Shown here piece after piece: positions 52,304 through 60,271 of a DNA stretch of 64,000 nt. The notes beneath the pieces were generated by a model that saw only the letters and a program-made list of their open reading frames with translations, did not search any database and was not told the DNA's origin. The position numbers and the translations under genes were made by a program. Within the stretch, counting starts at the first letter, position 1. Each line of letters starts with the position of its first letter. The stretch is from Streptomyces rapamycinicus NRRL 5491 (GTDB lineage: Bacteria > Actinomycetota > Actinomycetes > Streptomycetales > Streptomycetaceae). The stretch lies in NCBI RefSeq assembly GCF_024298965.1, contig NZ_CP085193.1:11656001-11720000 (forward strand). The letters are read 5' to 3'.

Positions 52304-53137
52304 ATGAAGAGCAGCGGACCCGGCATCGGGCTCAGGACGAGGGAGTGGCGGCCGGCCGACCACGGACGTCTTGCGGTCAGCGAGGCGAACCCGGCCAGGG
52401 TCTACAACTATCTCGTCGGCGGCAAGGACAATTACCTCGCCGATTACGAGCAGGCTCAGCGATTTCTCGGTGTCGCATCGGAAGTCCGCGACACCGCGCT
52501 CTCCAATCGGAGATTTCTGCACCGTGCCGTCCGTCATCTCGCCGCCAATGGAATCAGCCAATTCCTGGATATCGGCGCGGGATTGCCGGCGACCCCGAAT
52601 GTGCATGAAATCGCCCAGGCCGTGAATCCCCGGGCCCGGGTGGTCTACGCCGACAACGACCCCATCGTGGCGAGCCACGGCCAGGCCCGGCTCTCCGTCT
52701 CCGGCACCACGATGGTCAAGACCGACATCCGCTCGCCCGAGGAGCTCCTGGGCCATGAGGAGCTGCGGCGGCTGCTCGACCCCGCACAGCCGGTCGCGAT
52801 CCTGCTGACGCTCGTCCTCGACTACATCGAAGACCTGGCGAACCCCGTCGGCATCGTCCGCCGGCTCATGGACTGGGCCGCGCCGGGCAGCTGTCTGGTC
52901 CTCTCCCACGCCACCGGTGACTTCACGCTCGACACCGACCGGGACTGGGAGGTCATCAGCTTCGAGGACCCGGTGTCCCTGGTCGCCCGCGACCATGCCG
53001 GGATCATGGAGTTCTTCGCCGGGCTCGACCTGCTCGCCCCGGGCCTGGTGCAACTGCCCTCGTGGCGTCCGGGCATCGGCGCCGAGTCCGATCCGAGCCG
53101 GGTGTGGGCCTACGGCGGGGTGGCCCGCAAGCCGTAG
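52304..53137 (+). CDS. DUF574/SAM-dependent methyltransferase
   Basis: 277 residues from ATG 52304 with AAGGGA eight bases upstream. Family opening: SEANPARVYNYLVGGKDNYLADYE, typical of actinobacterial 'SAM-dependent methyltransferase' DUF574 proteins. SAM loop: FLDIGAGLPATPNVHEIA; VVYADNDPIVASHG for the acidic motif. Numerous in Streptomyces and often of unknown substrate. Monocistronic or with the small gene before it. Confidence 0.85.
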   Translation: MKSSGPGIGLRTREWRPADHGRLAVSEANPARVYNYLVGGKDNYLADYEQAQRFLGVASEVRDTALSNRRFLHRAVRHLAANGISQFLDIGAGLPATPNVHEIAQAVNPRARVVYADNDPIVASHGQARLSVSGTTMVKTDIRSPEELLGHEELRRLLDPAQPVAILLTLVLDYIEDLANPVGIVRRLMDWAAPGSCLVLSHATGDFTLDTDRDWEVISFEDPVSLVARDHAGIMEFFAGLDLLAPGLVQLPSWRPGIGAESDPSRVWAYGGVARKP

Positions 53138-53208
53138 CCCCCGGCCGTCCCTTCAGCCGTAGCCCCGGCAGCCCCTTCGCCCGCCCGACGTCCGCCCCGG
53201 ACCCCGCC

Positions 53209-55986
53209 TCAGCGAGGGCCGGGGCCGATCTGCAGGGTCATACAGGCGGGGAAGAGCCCGCTCCAGGTGTGCCCGCGCCAACTCTCGTACGTACCGGGGC
53301 GCTTCCACACCGGCAGGGCCTGGTCCATATGGGCCCGGCCCTCGGGGAACCTGCCCTGCTCCATATAGGTGATCCCGATCTCGTAGAGGGCGAAGCCCTC
53401 ATGGTGGATGTTGCCCGTGCGGCGGGCGTACTCCAGGCTCTCCTTGAAACAGGTCAGGGCGTCCTCGGGGCGGCCCAGGCCCCGGTGGGCCCGGCCGAGG
53501 TTGCCCAGGCCGATCACCTCGGCCGGCAGATCCCCGGCCTCCCGGGCGAGGGCGAGCTGCCGCTCCTGCACCGTGATGGCCTCCTCGTACAGGCCCAGTT
53601 CGCACAGCGCGTCCGCGAGATTGCACGCGGTGCGCAACTCGCCCTCCCGATGGTCCAGTTCGCGCCAGATCTCCAGCGCGGACTCCAGGGTGGTGCGCAC
53701 CTCGTCATAGCTGTGCTGCAGCCAGTACGCGGCGGAGAGGCCGTCCAGCCCCCACGCCTCACTCTCCGGGTCGCCCAGGCGGCGGGCGGTCTCGACGGCC
53801 AGCTCGTTGATGGTCTGGAGATCCTGGGCGTGGGCCCGGGGGAAGAGGAACCACTGGAGCGCCCGCGCCAGCCGCAGCCCCAGGCGCGCGATCGCCTCGG
53901 GCTGGGCGGGCTCGGCGGCGTGGGCGACGGCGGCCAGCAGATTGGGCAGCTCGTCCTTCAGCCAGCTCTCCGCCTCGTCCTGGCCGCTCAGCGGCACCGC
54001 CGGGCCCTCGACGGGGTGCCGGGGCCAGGGGCGGAGCGGGTCGAGCAGGGTGACCGCCCGCTGGGCGGTGGCCGCGTAGCAGGTCAGCGCCCGCTCCAGC
54101 GCCGCCGCGCGCTCCGCCCCGGGCTCCTCCTGCTCCGCCTGCTCCGACGCGAACAGCCGCAGCAGATCGTGCATGTGGTAGCGGACGGAGTCCCGGCTCT
54201 CCAGGAGCTGGGCGTCGACCAGCCGCTCCAGCGCGTTCTCGGTGCGGTCTGCGGGCAGGTCCAGCAGCGCGGCGGCCACCGGCAGGCTCACATCGTGCCC
54301 GTGCACCACGCTGAGCAGCCGGAAGGCGCGGACCGCGTCCAGGTCGTCGGAGCGGCGGCCGAGCCGGAAGCCCTCGTAGCTCACCTGGAAGCTGACGCGG
54401 ACGGCCAGATCACCGAAGCGCAGCTCGTCCAGCCGGCCCCGGGCGTCCGTCAGTTTGGTCACGAGGGTGCGCAGCGGCCACGCGGGGCGGGCGGCCAGCC
54501 GGGCACCGGCGATCCGCAGCGCCAGCGGCAGCCAGCCGCACAGCCGGGTGATCTCCTCCGCCTCGGCGGGCTCGGCCCGCACCCGCTCCGCGCCCACGAC
54601 CCGCTCCAGCAGCGCCACCGCCTGGTCCTGCGGGAGCACGTCCAGATGCAGATGGGTGGCGCCCTCCAGGGTGGTCAGCATCTCGCGGCTGGTGACCAGC
54701 GCTGCGCAGCCCGGCCCGGCGGGGATCAGCGGCCGCACCTGGTCCACACCGGCGGCGTTGTCGAGGATCACCAGCAGTCTCCGGCCCGCCGCCAGCGAAC
54801 GGAACTGCGCGGACGCCTCGTCGGTGTCGCTCGGCACGTTGGAGCCGTCCACACCGAGGGCGCGCAGAAACCTGCCGAGCACCTCGCCGGGGTCCAGGGC
54901 CGACTGTCCGGCGGTCGCCCCGTACAGATCCACATAGAGCTGGCCGTCGGGGAAGCGGTCGGCGAGCTGGTGCGCGGTGTGGATGGCCAGGGTCGACTTG
55001 CCGACCCCGCCGGTGCCGTCGATGGCCGCGAGCACCACCGACCGGCCGCCCTCGCCCGCCTCCGGGTCCCCGGCCGCGTCCATCAGCGCCTGGATCACCG
55101 CGACCTCGCCGTGGCGCCCGGTGAACGCGGGGCTGGCGGGCGGCAGCTGGCGGGGGCCCCGGTTGGCCTTGCGGGCAGCGGCGGCGGGGTCGGGCCGGTC
55201 CGCCTCCGGGGCGGGCGCGGCCATCAGGGAGGCGTCGGCGTTCAGGATCCGCTCGTGGAGGTCGCGCAGCGGCGGGGTCGGCTCGACTCCCAGCTCCTCG
55301 CTCAGCAGCCGGTGCAGATCGCGGTAGGCGGCCAGGGCGTCGGCCTGCCGCCCGGACCGGTACAGCGCCAGCATCAATCGGCCGCGCAGCTCCTCGCGGA
55401 ACGGATACTCGCCGGTGAGCGCCTCCAGTTCGCCCAGGACGGCCGTATGGCGCCCGCACCGCAGGTCCGCGTCGATCCGGGCGTCCACGGCCTGCAGCCG
55501 GCACTCCTCGAGCCGGGTGACCTCCGCCGTCACCGCCGGGGTCGGGGGCACATCGGCGAACGGGGTGCCGCGCCACATCGCCAGCGCCTCGCGCAGCCGC
55601 TCCGCCGCGGTCTCGGGCGCCTCCCGGTCGAGCGCCCGCCGCCCCTCCTCGACCAGCTGCTCGAAGCGGTGGGCGTCGAAGTCGGCGGCCTCCACCGCCA
55701 GCCGGTAGCCCTGTGCCTTGTAGCCCTGCTTCTCGGTGATCAGGGTCTGCCCGGCCTCGTCGCCCAGGGTCTGGCGGAGCCGGGAGACATAGGTCTGCAG
55801 CAGCTTGGTGGCACTCTGGGGCGCCCGGTCCTCGCCCCAGAGCTCGTCCAGGAGCCGTTCGGTGGAGACGGTCTGGTTGGCGTGGCACAGCAGCACCGCG
55901 AGCAGCGTCCGCCACTTGGCCGGCCCCAGGGAGGCCCACCCCTCGCCGGTGCGCAGCTCAAGCGCCCCCAGGACCCGGTATCGCAC
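53209..55986 (-). CDS. AfsR/SARP-family regulator (BTAD, NB-ARC, TPR)
   Basis: 925 residues from GTG 55986. Residues 1-95: OmpR-like winged helix (LLDELWGEDRAPQSATKLLQ, YVSRLRQTLG). Residues 95-250: bacterial transcriptional activator domain (YPFREELRGRLMLALYRSGRQADALAAYRDLHRLL). About 290-560: NB-ARC ATPase with P-loop GTGGVGKST and LLVILDNA (Walker B). About 640-920: TPR repeats (LGNLGRAHRGLGRPEDALTCFKESLEYARR). This is the AfsR architecture: a pleiotropic activator of secondary metabolism, often phosphorylated by Ser/Thr kinases. No biosynthetic cluster is seen beside it. Confidence 0.92.
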   Translation of the reverse strand: MRYRVLGALELRTGEGWASLGPAKWRTLLAVLLCHANQTVSTERLLDELWGEDRAPQSATKLLQTYVSRLRQTLGDEAGQTLITEKQGYKAQGYRLAVEAADFDAHRFEQLVEEGRRALDREAPETAAERLREALAMWRGTPFADVPPTPAVTAEVTRLEECRLQAVDARIDADLRCGRHTAVLGELEALTGEYPFREELRGRLMLALYRSGRQADALAAYRDLHRLLSEELGVEPTPPLRDLHERILNADASLMAAPAPEADRPDPAAAARKANRGPRQLPPASPAFTGRHGEVAVIQALMDAAGDPEAGEGGRSVVLAAIDGTGGVGKSTLAIHTAHQLADRFPDGQLYVDLYGATAGQSALDPGEVLGRFLRALGVDGSNVPSDTDEASAQFRSLAAGRRLLVILDNAAGVDQVRPLIPAGPGCAALVTSREMLTTLEGATHLHLDVLPQDQAVALLERVVGAERVRAEPAEAEEITRLCGWLPLALRIAGARLAARPAWPLRTLVTKLTDARGRLDELRFGDLAVRVSFQVSYEGFRLGRRSDDLDAVRAFRLLSVVHGHDVSLPVAAALLDLPADRTENALERLVDAQLLESRDSVRYHMHDLLRLFASEQAEQEEPGAERAAALERALTCYAATAQRAVTLLDPLRPWPRHPVEGPAVPLSGQDEAESWLKDELPNLLAAVAHAAEPAQPEAIARLGLRLARALQWFLFPRAHAQDLQTINELAVETARRLGDPESEAWGLDGLSAAYWLQHSYDEVRTTLESALEIWRELDHREGELRTACNLADALCELGLYEEAITVQERQLALAREAGDLPAEVIGLGNLGRAHRGLGRPEDALTCFKESLEYARRTGNIHHEGFALYEIGITYMEQGRFPEGRAHMDQALPVWKRPGTYESWRGHTWSGLFPACMTLQIGPGPR

Positions 55987-56154
55987 CCGTCCCCTTCCAT
56001 CGGCTCGTCAACTGGCCACTCCGCAATGGTTATACCTCCGATGTGGCCGCTGCCGTGCATCGTTCCATCCGCCGGGAACAAGCCCGCGCCGGGTATGGGC
56101 TCGCGTGGCTGGCCGAAAATCGCCGCACCAGGGGCCGTGGCGGAACGGCCGAGG

Positions 56155-57090
56155 TCAGAACGGGCGGTCGCCCTCGATGGCGACGCGTTCGGCGACCCGG
56201 CGGTGCGGGGCGTAGTCGTTGACCGCGTAGTGCTGTGTGGCGCGGTTGTCCCAGAACGCGATGTCGCCCGGCTGCCAGTGGAAGCGCACCTGGTACTCCG
56301 GGACGTGCGCCTGCCGGCACAGGAAGCTCAGCAGCCGGTCGCTCTCCTCGCGCCCCATCCCGGTGATCCGGGTGGTGAAGGAGGTGTTGACGAACAGCGT
56401 CCGCCGGCCGGTCTCCGGATGGGTGCGCACCACCGGGTGCTCCACCGGCGGGAACATCTCCTGGAACGGGGCCAGCCGCTCCGGTCCGTAGAAGCGGACG
56501 AAGCCGGGGATGACGTCGTGGACGGCGGTGGCGCCGTCGACGCGCTCCCTCACCTCCGCCGGGAGGTTGTCGTACGCCGCCGCCATGTCGGCCCACATGG
56601 TGTCCCCGCCCACCGGCGGCACCTCGCGCAACTGGAGCACGGCGCCGAGCGCGGGCCGGGTGCGGAAGGTGACGTCGGTGTGCCAGACGTTCTCGAAGGT
56701 CGGCGTGGCGCCGGACGCCTTGTCGAAGCGGACCACATCCTCGCTGGACCCGGCGGCGAGCAGTGGATTGGTCTCCAACTCGCCCCAGTTCCGGGCGAAT
56801 CCGCGCTGCTGCTCCGAGGTGAGGTGCTGACCGCGGAAGAAGAGCACCTTCCACTCCAGCAGGGCGCGGTTCAGCTCCTCGCGCAGCGCGGGCTCCAGCG
56901 GCCGGGACAGGTCCAGGCCGCGGATCTCGGCGCCGATGACGCGTCCGAGGGGCGCGATCTCGAACCGCTCGTACGGACGCTCCTCCCACTCCTCGGGCAG
57001 TCGCCGCAGGACGCGCGCGCCCTCGTACATGCCGTCCGGCGGGATGGTGGCCTCGCGCAGAGTCGTGGGCGGAGTGTCGACGACGGTCAT
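56155..57090 (-). CDS. TauD/TfdA-family Fe(II)/2-oxoglutarate dioxygenase
   Basis: 311 residues from ATG 57090, with GAGGAG five bases upstream. The iron facial triad is His137-x-Asp139 (NVWHTDVTF) and His287 (QHYAVNDY); Arg298 (HRR) and Arg302 (ERV) are candidates for the 2-oxoglutarate-binding Arg. ALLEWKVLFFRGQHLT and LGRVIGAEIRGLDLSRPL are TauD landmarks. It may release sulfite from taurine or another sulfonate, or hydroxylate another acid. A candidate leaderless upstream ORF and a long leader (57091-57369) precede it; the next gene upstream, on the same strand, is a LysR regulator. Confidence 0.88.
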   Translation of the reverse strand: MTVVDTPPTTLREATIPPDGMYEGARVLRRLPEEWEERPYERFEIAPLGRVIGAEIRGLDLSRPLEPALREELNRALLEWKVLFFRGQHLTSEQQRGFARNWGELETNPLLAAGSSEDVVRFDKASGATPTFENVWHTDVTFRTRPALGAVLQLREVPPVGGDTMWADMAAAYDNLPAEVRERVDGATAVHDVIPGFVRFYGPERLAPFQEMFPPVEHPVVRTHPETGRRTLFVNTSFTTRITGMGREESDRLLSFLCRQAHVPEYQVRFHWQPGDIAFWDNRATQHYAVNDYAPHRRVAERVAIEGDRPF

Positions 57091-57291
57091 GGCGTCTCCT
57101 CATACGTGACAGCGGACGGGGGCAGGCGGGGGGTGGGGAGGTGCCCTCGTGCCGCGGGGGGAGACCACGGGAGTGTCGTCCTGAGCGTCGCGATGTCCGG
57201 ATCGTCAGGGGATGACCGGCGATCGCGAGAGGAATGACCGGCGTGGCTTCGGGGCGCGGGGGCGGTGGCCGCGGGATACGGAGAGTCCCGG

Positions 57292-57369
57292 TTAGAGGCC
57301 CGAGCGCTCACACCCGGTCCGGTCCGGGGCGCGTAGAAGTCCCGTCGCGTCGAACCGGTGCCTGATCAT
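57292..57369 (-). CDS. Candidate leaderless upstream ORF of tauD-like gene
   Basis: ATG 57369 to TAA 57292, 25 codons. The sequence contains RHRFDATGLLR and ends with GCERSGL, a pattern R-H-x-x-D-x-x-x-L-L-R...C loosely like sulfur leader peptides. Promoter TTGACA/18/CACAAT ends seven bases before the ATG, the same geometry as the leader peptide at 17569. About 200 nt of untranslated leader separate it from tauD. Weak homology; expression likely but function unproven. Confidence 0.35.
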   Translation of the reverse strand: MIRHRFDATGLLRAPDRTGCERSGL

Positions 57370-57376
57370 GAGCGCA

Positions 57377-57406
57377 ATTGTGGGATCCGCCCCGGCGAGC
57401 TGTCAA
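57377..57406 (-). promoter_or_regulatory. Promoter for upstream ORF/tauD-like gene
   Basis: Minus strand TTGACA (57406-57401), 18-nt spacer, CACAAT (57382-57377), then 7 nt to the ATG at 57369. It overlaps the stop codon of the lysR gene. Confidence 0.5.
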
Positions 57407-58350
57407 CGGGGAGTGCGGTGTGCGCGGGGAGGACGAGTGCTCACCCGGCGGCGCGCTGAGGTGGCCGAGGCGGCCGCCAGGGCGGTACGGGCGCGCTCGA
57501 CCAGGGCCCGGCCGGCCGGACCGCTCGGGCCGTCCGCCCGCCAGGCGAAGGCCAGCCGCCCCCGCAGGGCCGGCCGGTCGATGCGGACCGACCGCAGCCG
57601 GTCCGACCGCGTCTCGGCGAACGCACCGGGCAGGATCGCCGCGCCCAGCCCCCGCTCGGCGAGCTGTGCCAGCACCTCCGGATCGCTGGCCTCGAAGGCG
57701 ATGTGCGGGGTGAAACCGGCGGCCGCGCACGCCTCGTCGATCCGGGTGCGCAGCCCCGTGCCGCGCGGCAGGCTGATCAGCGCACGGCCCCGCAGGGTGT
57801 CCAGCGAGATGGCCGTGTGCGCGGCGAGTTCGTGGTCGGGGCGAACCGCGGCCACGATCGGCTGATCCGTGATCACCTCCAGTTCGACCCCGGCCGGGGT
57901 CGTGGCGCCCACGCTGACGATCGCCGCGTCGAGCCGTCCCGTGCGCAGACCCTCCAGCAGCTCATCCGAAGTGGCCTCGGTGAGGGTGATCTCCACCGCC
58001 GGATGGGCGTCGTGGAACTCCGCCAGCAGCCCCGGCAGATCCACGCTGTGCGAGGTGACCGTCCCGACCGCCACATGCCCGCGCAGCAGCCCCGTCAGTT
58101 CGTCCACGGCGAGCCGGGCGCCCTCCACCGCCGCGAGCGCCGCCCGCGCGTACGGGAGCACCGCCGCGCCCGCCTCGGTCAGCCGCACCGAGCGGCCCGA
58201 GCGGTCCAGCAGCCGCTCGCCCAGCTCGCGCTCCAGCCGGCGGATCTGTGCGCTGACCCCCGGCTGGGCCACATGCACCTTCTCCGCGGCCCGGGTGAAG
58301 TTCCGCTCCTCGGCCACCGCCACGAAGTACTCAAGCTGCCGCAGCTCCAT
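57403..58350 (-). CDS. LysR-type transcriptional regulator
   Basis: 315 residues from ATG 58350 (MELRQLEYFVAVAEERNFT). Winged helix with KVHVAQPGVSAQIRRLERELG recognition helix; the LysR effector domain follows (GHVAVGTVTSHSVDLPGLL, ELLEGLRTGRLDAAIVSVG). C-terminal 40 residues are Ala/Arg-rich. A perfect TAGAAT -10 sits about 8 nt before the ATG, so the message is nearly leaderless. Divergent from the SnoaL-monooxygenase operon, its probable target; also adjacent upstream of tauD-like on the same strand. Confidence 0.9.
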   Translation of the reverse strand: MELRQLEYFVAVAEERNFTRAAEKVHVAQPGVSAQIRRLERELGERLLDRSGRSVRLTEAGAAVLPYARAALAAVEGARLAVDELTGLLRGHVAVGTVTSHSVDLPGLLAEFHDAHPAVEITLTEATSDELLEGLRTGRLDAAIVSVGATTPAGVELEVITDQPIVAAVRPDHELAAHTAISLDTLRGRALISLPRGTGLRTRIDEACAAAGFTPHIAFEASDPEVLAQLAERGLGAAILPGAFAETRSDRLRSVRIDRPALRGRLAFAWRADGPSGPAGRALVERARTALAAASATSARRRVSTRPPRAHRTPR

Positions 58351-58358
58351 AAGCGATG

Positions 58359-58397
58359 ATTCTAGCAACCAGACCAACCATCTCTTGGACTTCTGGT
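58359..58397. promoter_or_regulatory. LysR operator and divergent promoter region
   Basis: Nested dyads: ACCAGA (58368-58373)/TCTGGT (58392-58397) enclosing CCAA (58374-58377)/TTGG (58385-58388). It overlaps the lysR promoter region; TAGAAT (minus strand, 58364-58359) is the lysR -10. LysR-type regulators bind such T-N11-A-like dyads between divergent genes. Confidence 0.6.
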
Positions 58398-58438
58398 CGC
58401 GCCCGCCGGAGGGTGGAGGCGGAGATAAGGAGTCGACC

Positions 58439-58864
58439 ATGACCGAGACCCGTGCCCGCGCCACCACCCCCGAGGATCTGGCCCGGCTGTTCGTGGAGCG
58501 TGCCAACGCCGGGGACGCCGAGGGGCTGGCCGAGCTGTACGAACCCGACGCGGTTCTGGCCTACCCGCCGGGTGCCACGACCGTCGGCCGCGAGGCGATC
58601 CGTGCCGTCTGCGAGCGGATGCTGGCGCACGCCCCGCGCCCCTTCCGGGTGGAGGAGGCGCTGCCGACCGTCCGCTACGGCGATCTGGCCCTCACCTCGA
58701 CCCGCCCCGCCGACGACACCGGCGGCCGGGTGCAGGTGGCCCGCCGCCAGCCGGACGGCACCTGGCTGCGCATCATCGACCGCCCCGAGATCCGCTCCGC
58801 GGACGGCCCCGGGATCCGTCCCGAGGTCCCCTCCGAGATCCGCCCCGGGGCCGGGGCCGAATGA
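58439..58864 (+). CDS. SnoaL-like/NTF2-fold protein
   Basis: 141 residues from ATG 58439, AAGGAG six bases upstream. DLARLFVERANAGDAEGLAELYEPDAVLAYPPG is the opening helix-helix of SnoaL/NTF2-like proteins, with the NTF2-type beta sheet following (VEEALPTVRYGDLALTS). Small cone fold forming a binding cavity; found as cyclases, hydroxylases or binding partners in aromatic metabolism. The start of the monooxygenase overlaps its stop (58861). Under probable LysR control. Confidence 0.82.
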   Translation: MTETRARATTPEDLARLFVERANAGDAEGLAELYEPDAVLAYPPGATTVGREAIRAVCERMLAHAPRPFRVEEALPTVRYGDLALTSTRPADDTGGRVQVARRQPDGTWLRIIDRPEIRSADGPGIRPEVPSEIRPGAGAE

Positions 58865-60054
58865 TGCGTGTGCTCATCGCCGGGGGCGGGATCGGCGGAC
58901 CGGCCACCGCCCTGAGCCTGCACGCCGCCGGGGTCGAGACGGCGGTCGTCGAGAGCACCCGCGAGATCCGGCCACTCGGCGTCGGGATCAATCTGCTGCC
59001 GCACGCCGTGCGCGAGCTCATCGAACTCGGCCTCGGCGACGAGCTCGCCGCCATCGGCGTGGCCACCGCCGAGAACGTGTACTGCGACCGGTTCGGCAAG
59101 CGGATCTTCACCGAGCCGCGTGGCCTGGCCCAGGGCTACCGCTGGCCGCAGTACTCGGTCCACCGCGGGGAGCTCCAGCGGCTGCTCCTCGCGGCGGTCC
59201 GCGAGCGCCTGGGCGCGGACGCGGTCCGCACCGGGGCGCGGATGGTGGGATTCGAGGACTCTGGGCAGCGGGACAGCGTACGCGTACGCGTCCTCGACCG
59301 GGCGACGGGGACGGTCGAGGAGACGGCCGCGCGGGCGCTGATCGGCGCCGATGGGCTGCATTCCGCGGTCCGTGCCGCGCTGCACCCGCAGGACGGCCCG
59401 CTGCTGTGGTCGGGCATCCGGATGTGGCGGGGCACCACACGAGCCGAGCCGTTTCTGACCGGGCGCTCGATGGTGATCGTGCGCGACGAGGACGCCGAGC
59501 TGGTCGCGTATCCGATCGGCGGCGGCCGGGCCAATTGGGTCTGCCAGGTGCGGATGTCCGAACCCGGGCCGCTCACCGGGGAGGCGGCCTGGCACCGGGC
59601 GGGGCGGCTCGCCGATGTGCTGCCGCACTTCGAGGACTGGCGGCTCGGCTGGCTCGATGTGCCGGGTCTGCTGACCGGCTGCGACGAGATCCTCGAATAC
59701 CCGATGGTCGACCGGGAGCCGCTGCCGTGGTGGGGGAGTGGCCGGGTGACCCTGCTCGGCGACGCCGCACATCCGATGTATCCGGTGGGGGCCAACGGCG
59801 CGTCCCAGGCCGTCGTGGACGCCCGCGTCCTCGCCAGCGAGCTCGCGCGGACGGACGATGTGCCCACCGCGCTGGCCCGCTACGAGACCGAGCGCCGCGA
59901 GGCGACGGCGGCCGTCGTACGGGCGAACCGGGCCATGAACCGGGCCGGTGCCCGGACCCCCGAGGAGCTCGCCCGCGTCACCGACACCTACCGGGACACC
60001 ACCGGAGGCGATGTGCGCACGCTCAACGCCCGCGCCTCCCTGAGCCGCCCGTGA
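58861..60054 (+). CDS. FAD-dependent monooxygenase (class A flavoprotein)
   Basis: 397 residues. FAD-binding GxGxxG in VLIAGGGIGGPATALSLHAAG, DG motif IGADGLHSAVRAAL (about 160) and the GD motif TLLGDAAHPMYPVGANGASQAV (about 300), as in p-hydroxybenzoate hydroxylase-type enzymes using NAD(P)H. Resembles salicylate- and antibiotic-tailoring hydroxylases. Translationally coupled to the SnoaL-like gene (ATGA), suggesting the two act on one aromatic or polyketide substrate. No polyketide synthase is in the window. Confidence 0.9.
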   Translation: MMRVLIAGGGIGGPATALSLHAAGVETAVVESTREIRPLGVGINLLPHAVRELIELGLGDELAAIGVATAENVYCDRFGKRIFTEPRGLAQGYRWPQYSVHRGELQRLLLAAVRERLGADAVRTGARMVGFEDSGQRDSVRVRVLDRATGTVEETAARALIGADGLHSAVRAALHPQDGPLLWSGIRMWRGTTRAEPFLTGRSMVIVRDEDAELVAYPIGGGRANWVCQVRMSEPGPLTGEAAWHRAGRLADVLPHFEDWRLGWLDVPGLLTGCDEILEYPMVDREPLPWWGSGRVTLLGDAAHPMYPVGANGASQAVVDARVLASELARTDDVPTALARYETERREATAAVVRANRAMNRAGARTPEELARVTDTYRDTTGGDVRTLNARASLSRP

Positions 60055-60178
60055 GCCCTCCGGCCGGCGGGAGCGGCACGGCACCGGAGCCGGGCGGGGC
60101 CGTATTCCACGGCGCCGACCCGGCCCGGCCGTTGGGCCGTACATCAGCGTTGGCGCCCGTCTGACACCGCGCTTAGCG

Positions 60179-60206
60179 TGGACATCAGACAGTGGACATC
60201 AGACAG
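60179..60206 (+). repeat. Perfect 14-bp tandem repeat upstream of phosphate transporter
   Basis: TGGACATCAGACAG at 60179-60192 repeated exactly at 60193-60206, 65 bp before the pit start. Not the GTTCACC-type PHO box known in Streptomyces. May be a regulator site or simple duplication. Confidence 0.7.
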
Positions 60207-60271
60207 CGGTCCTCACGAGACGGTCCGACGCGGTCGATGTGCCGGGCCACTCCTGGTGCGGGAGGTCGGGA

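Noticed and set aside
53062..57237. Very long plus-strand open frame (about 1390 codons) opposite the AfsR-like and TauD genes
   Set aside because: It is antisense to well-supported genes, rich in Arg/Gly/His/Gln with no domain, and typical of GC-rich codon-bias shadows.
53209..60054. A secondary-metabolite cluster around the AfsR-like regulator, TauD, SnoaL and monooxygenase
   Set aside because: No polyketide synthase, NRPS, terpene cyclase or other core enzyme is present; the genes are in separate units.
60179..60206. PHO box (PhoP binding) upstream of the phosphate transporter
   Set aside because: The 14-bp tandem repeat TGGACATCAGACAG does not match the GTTCACC-type repeats known for Streptomyces PhoP.
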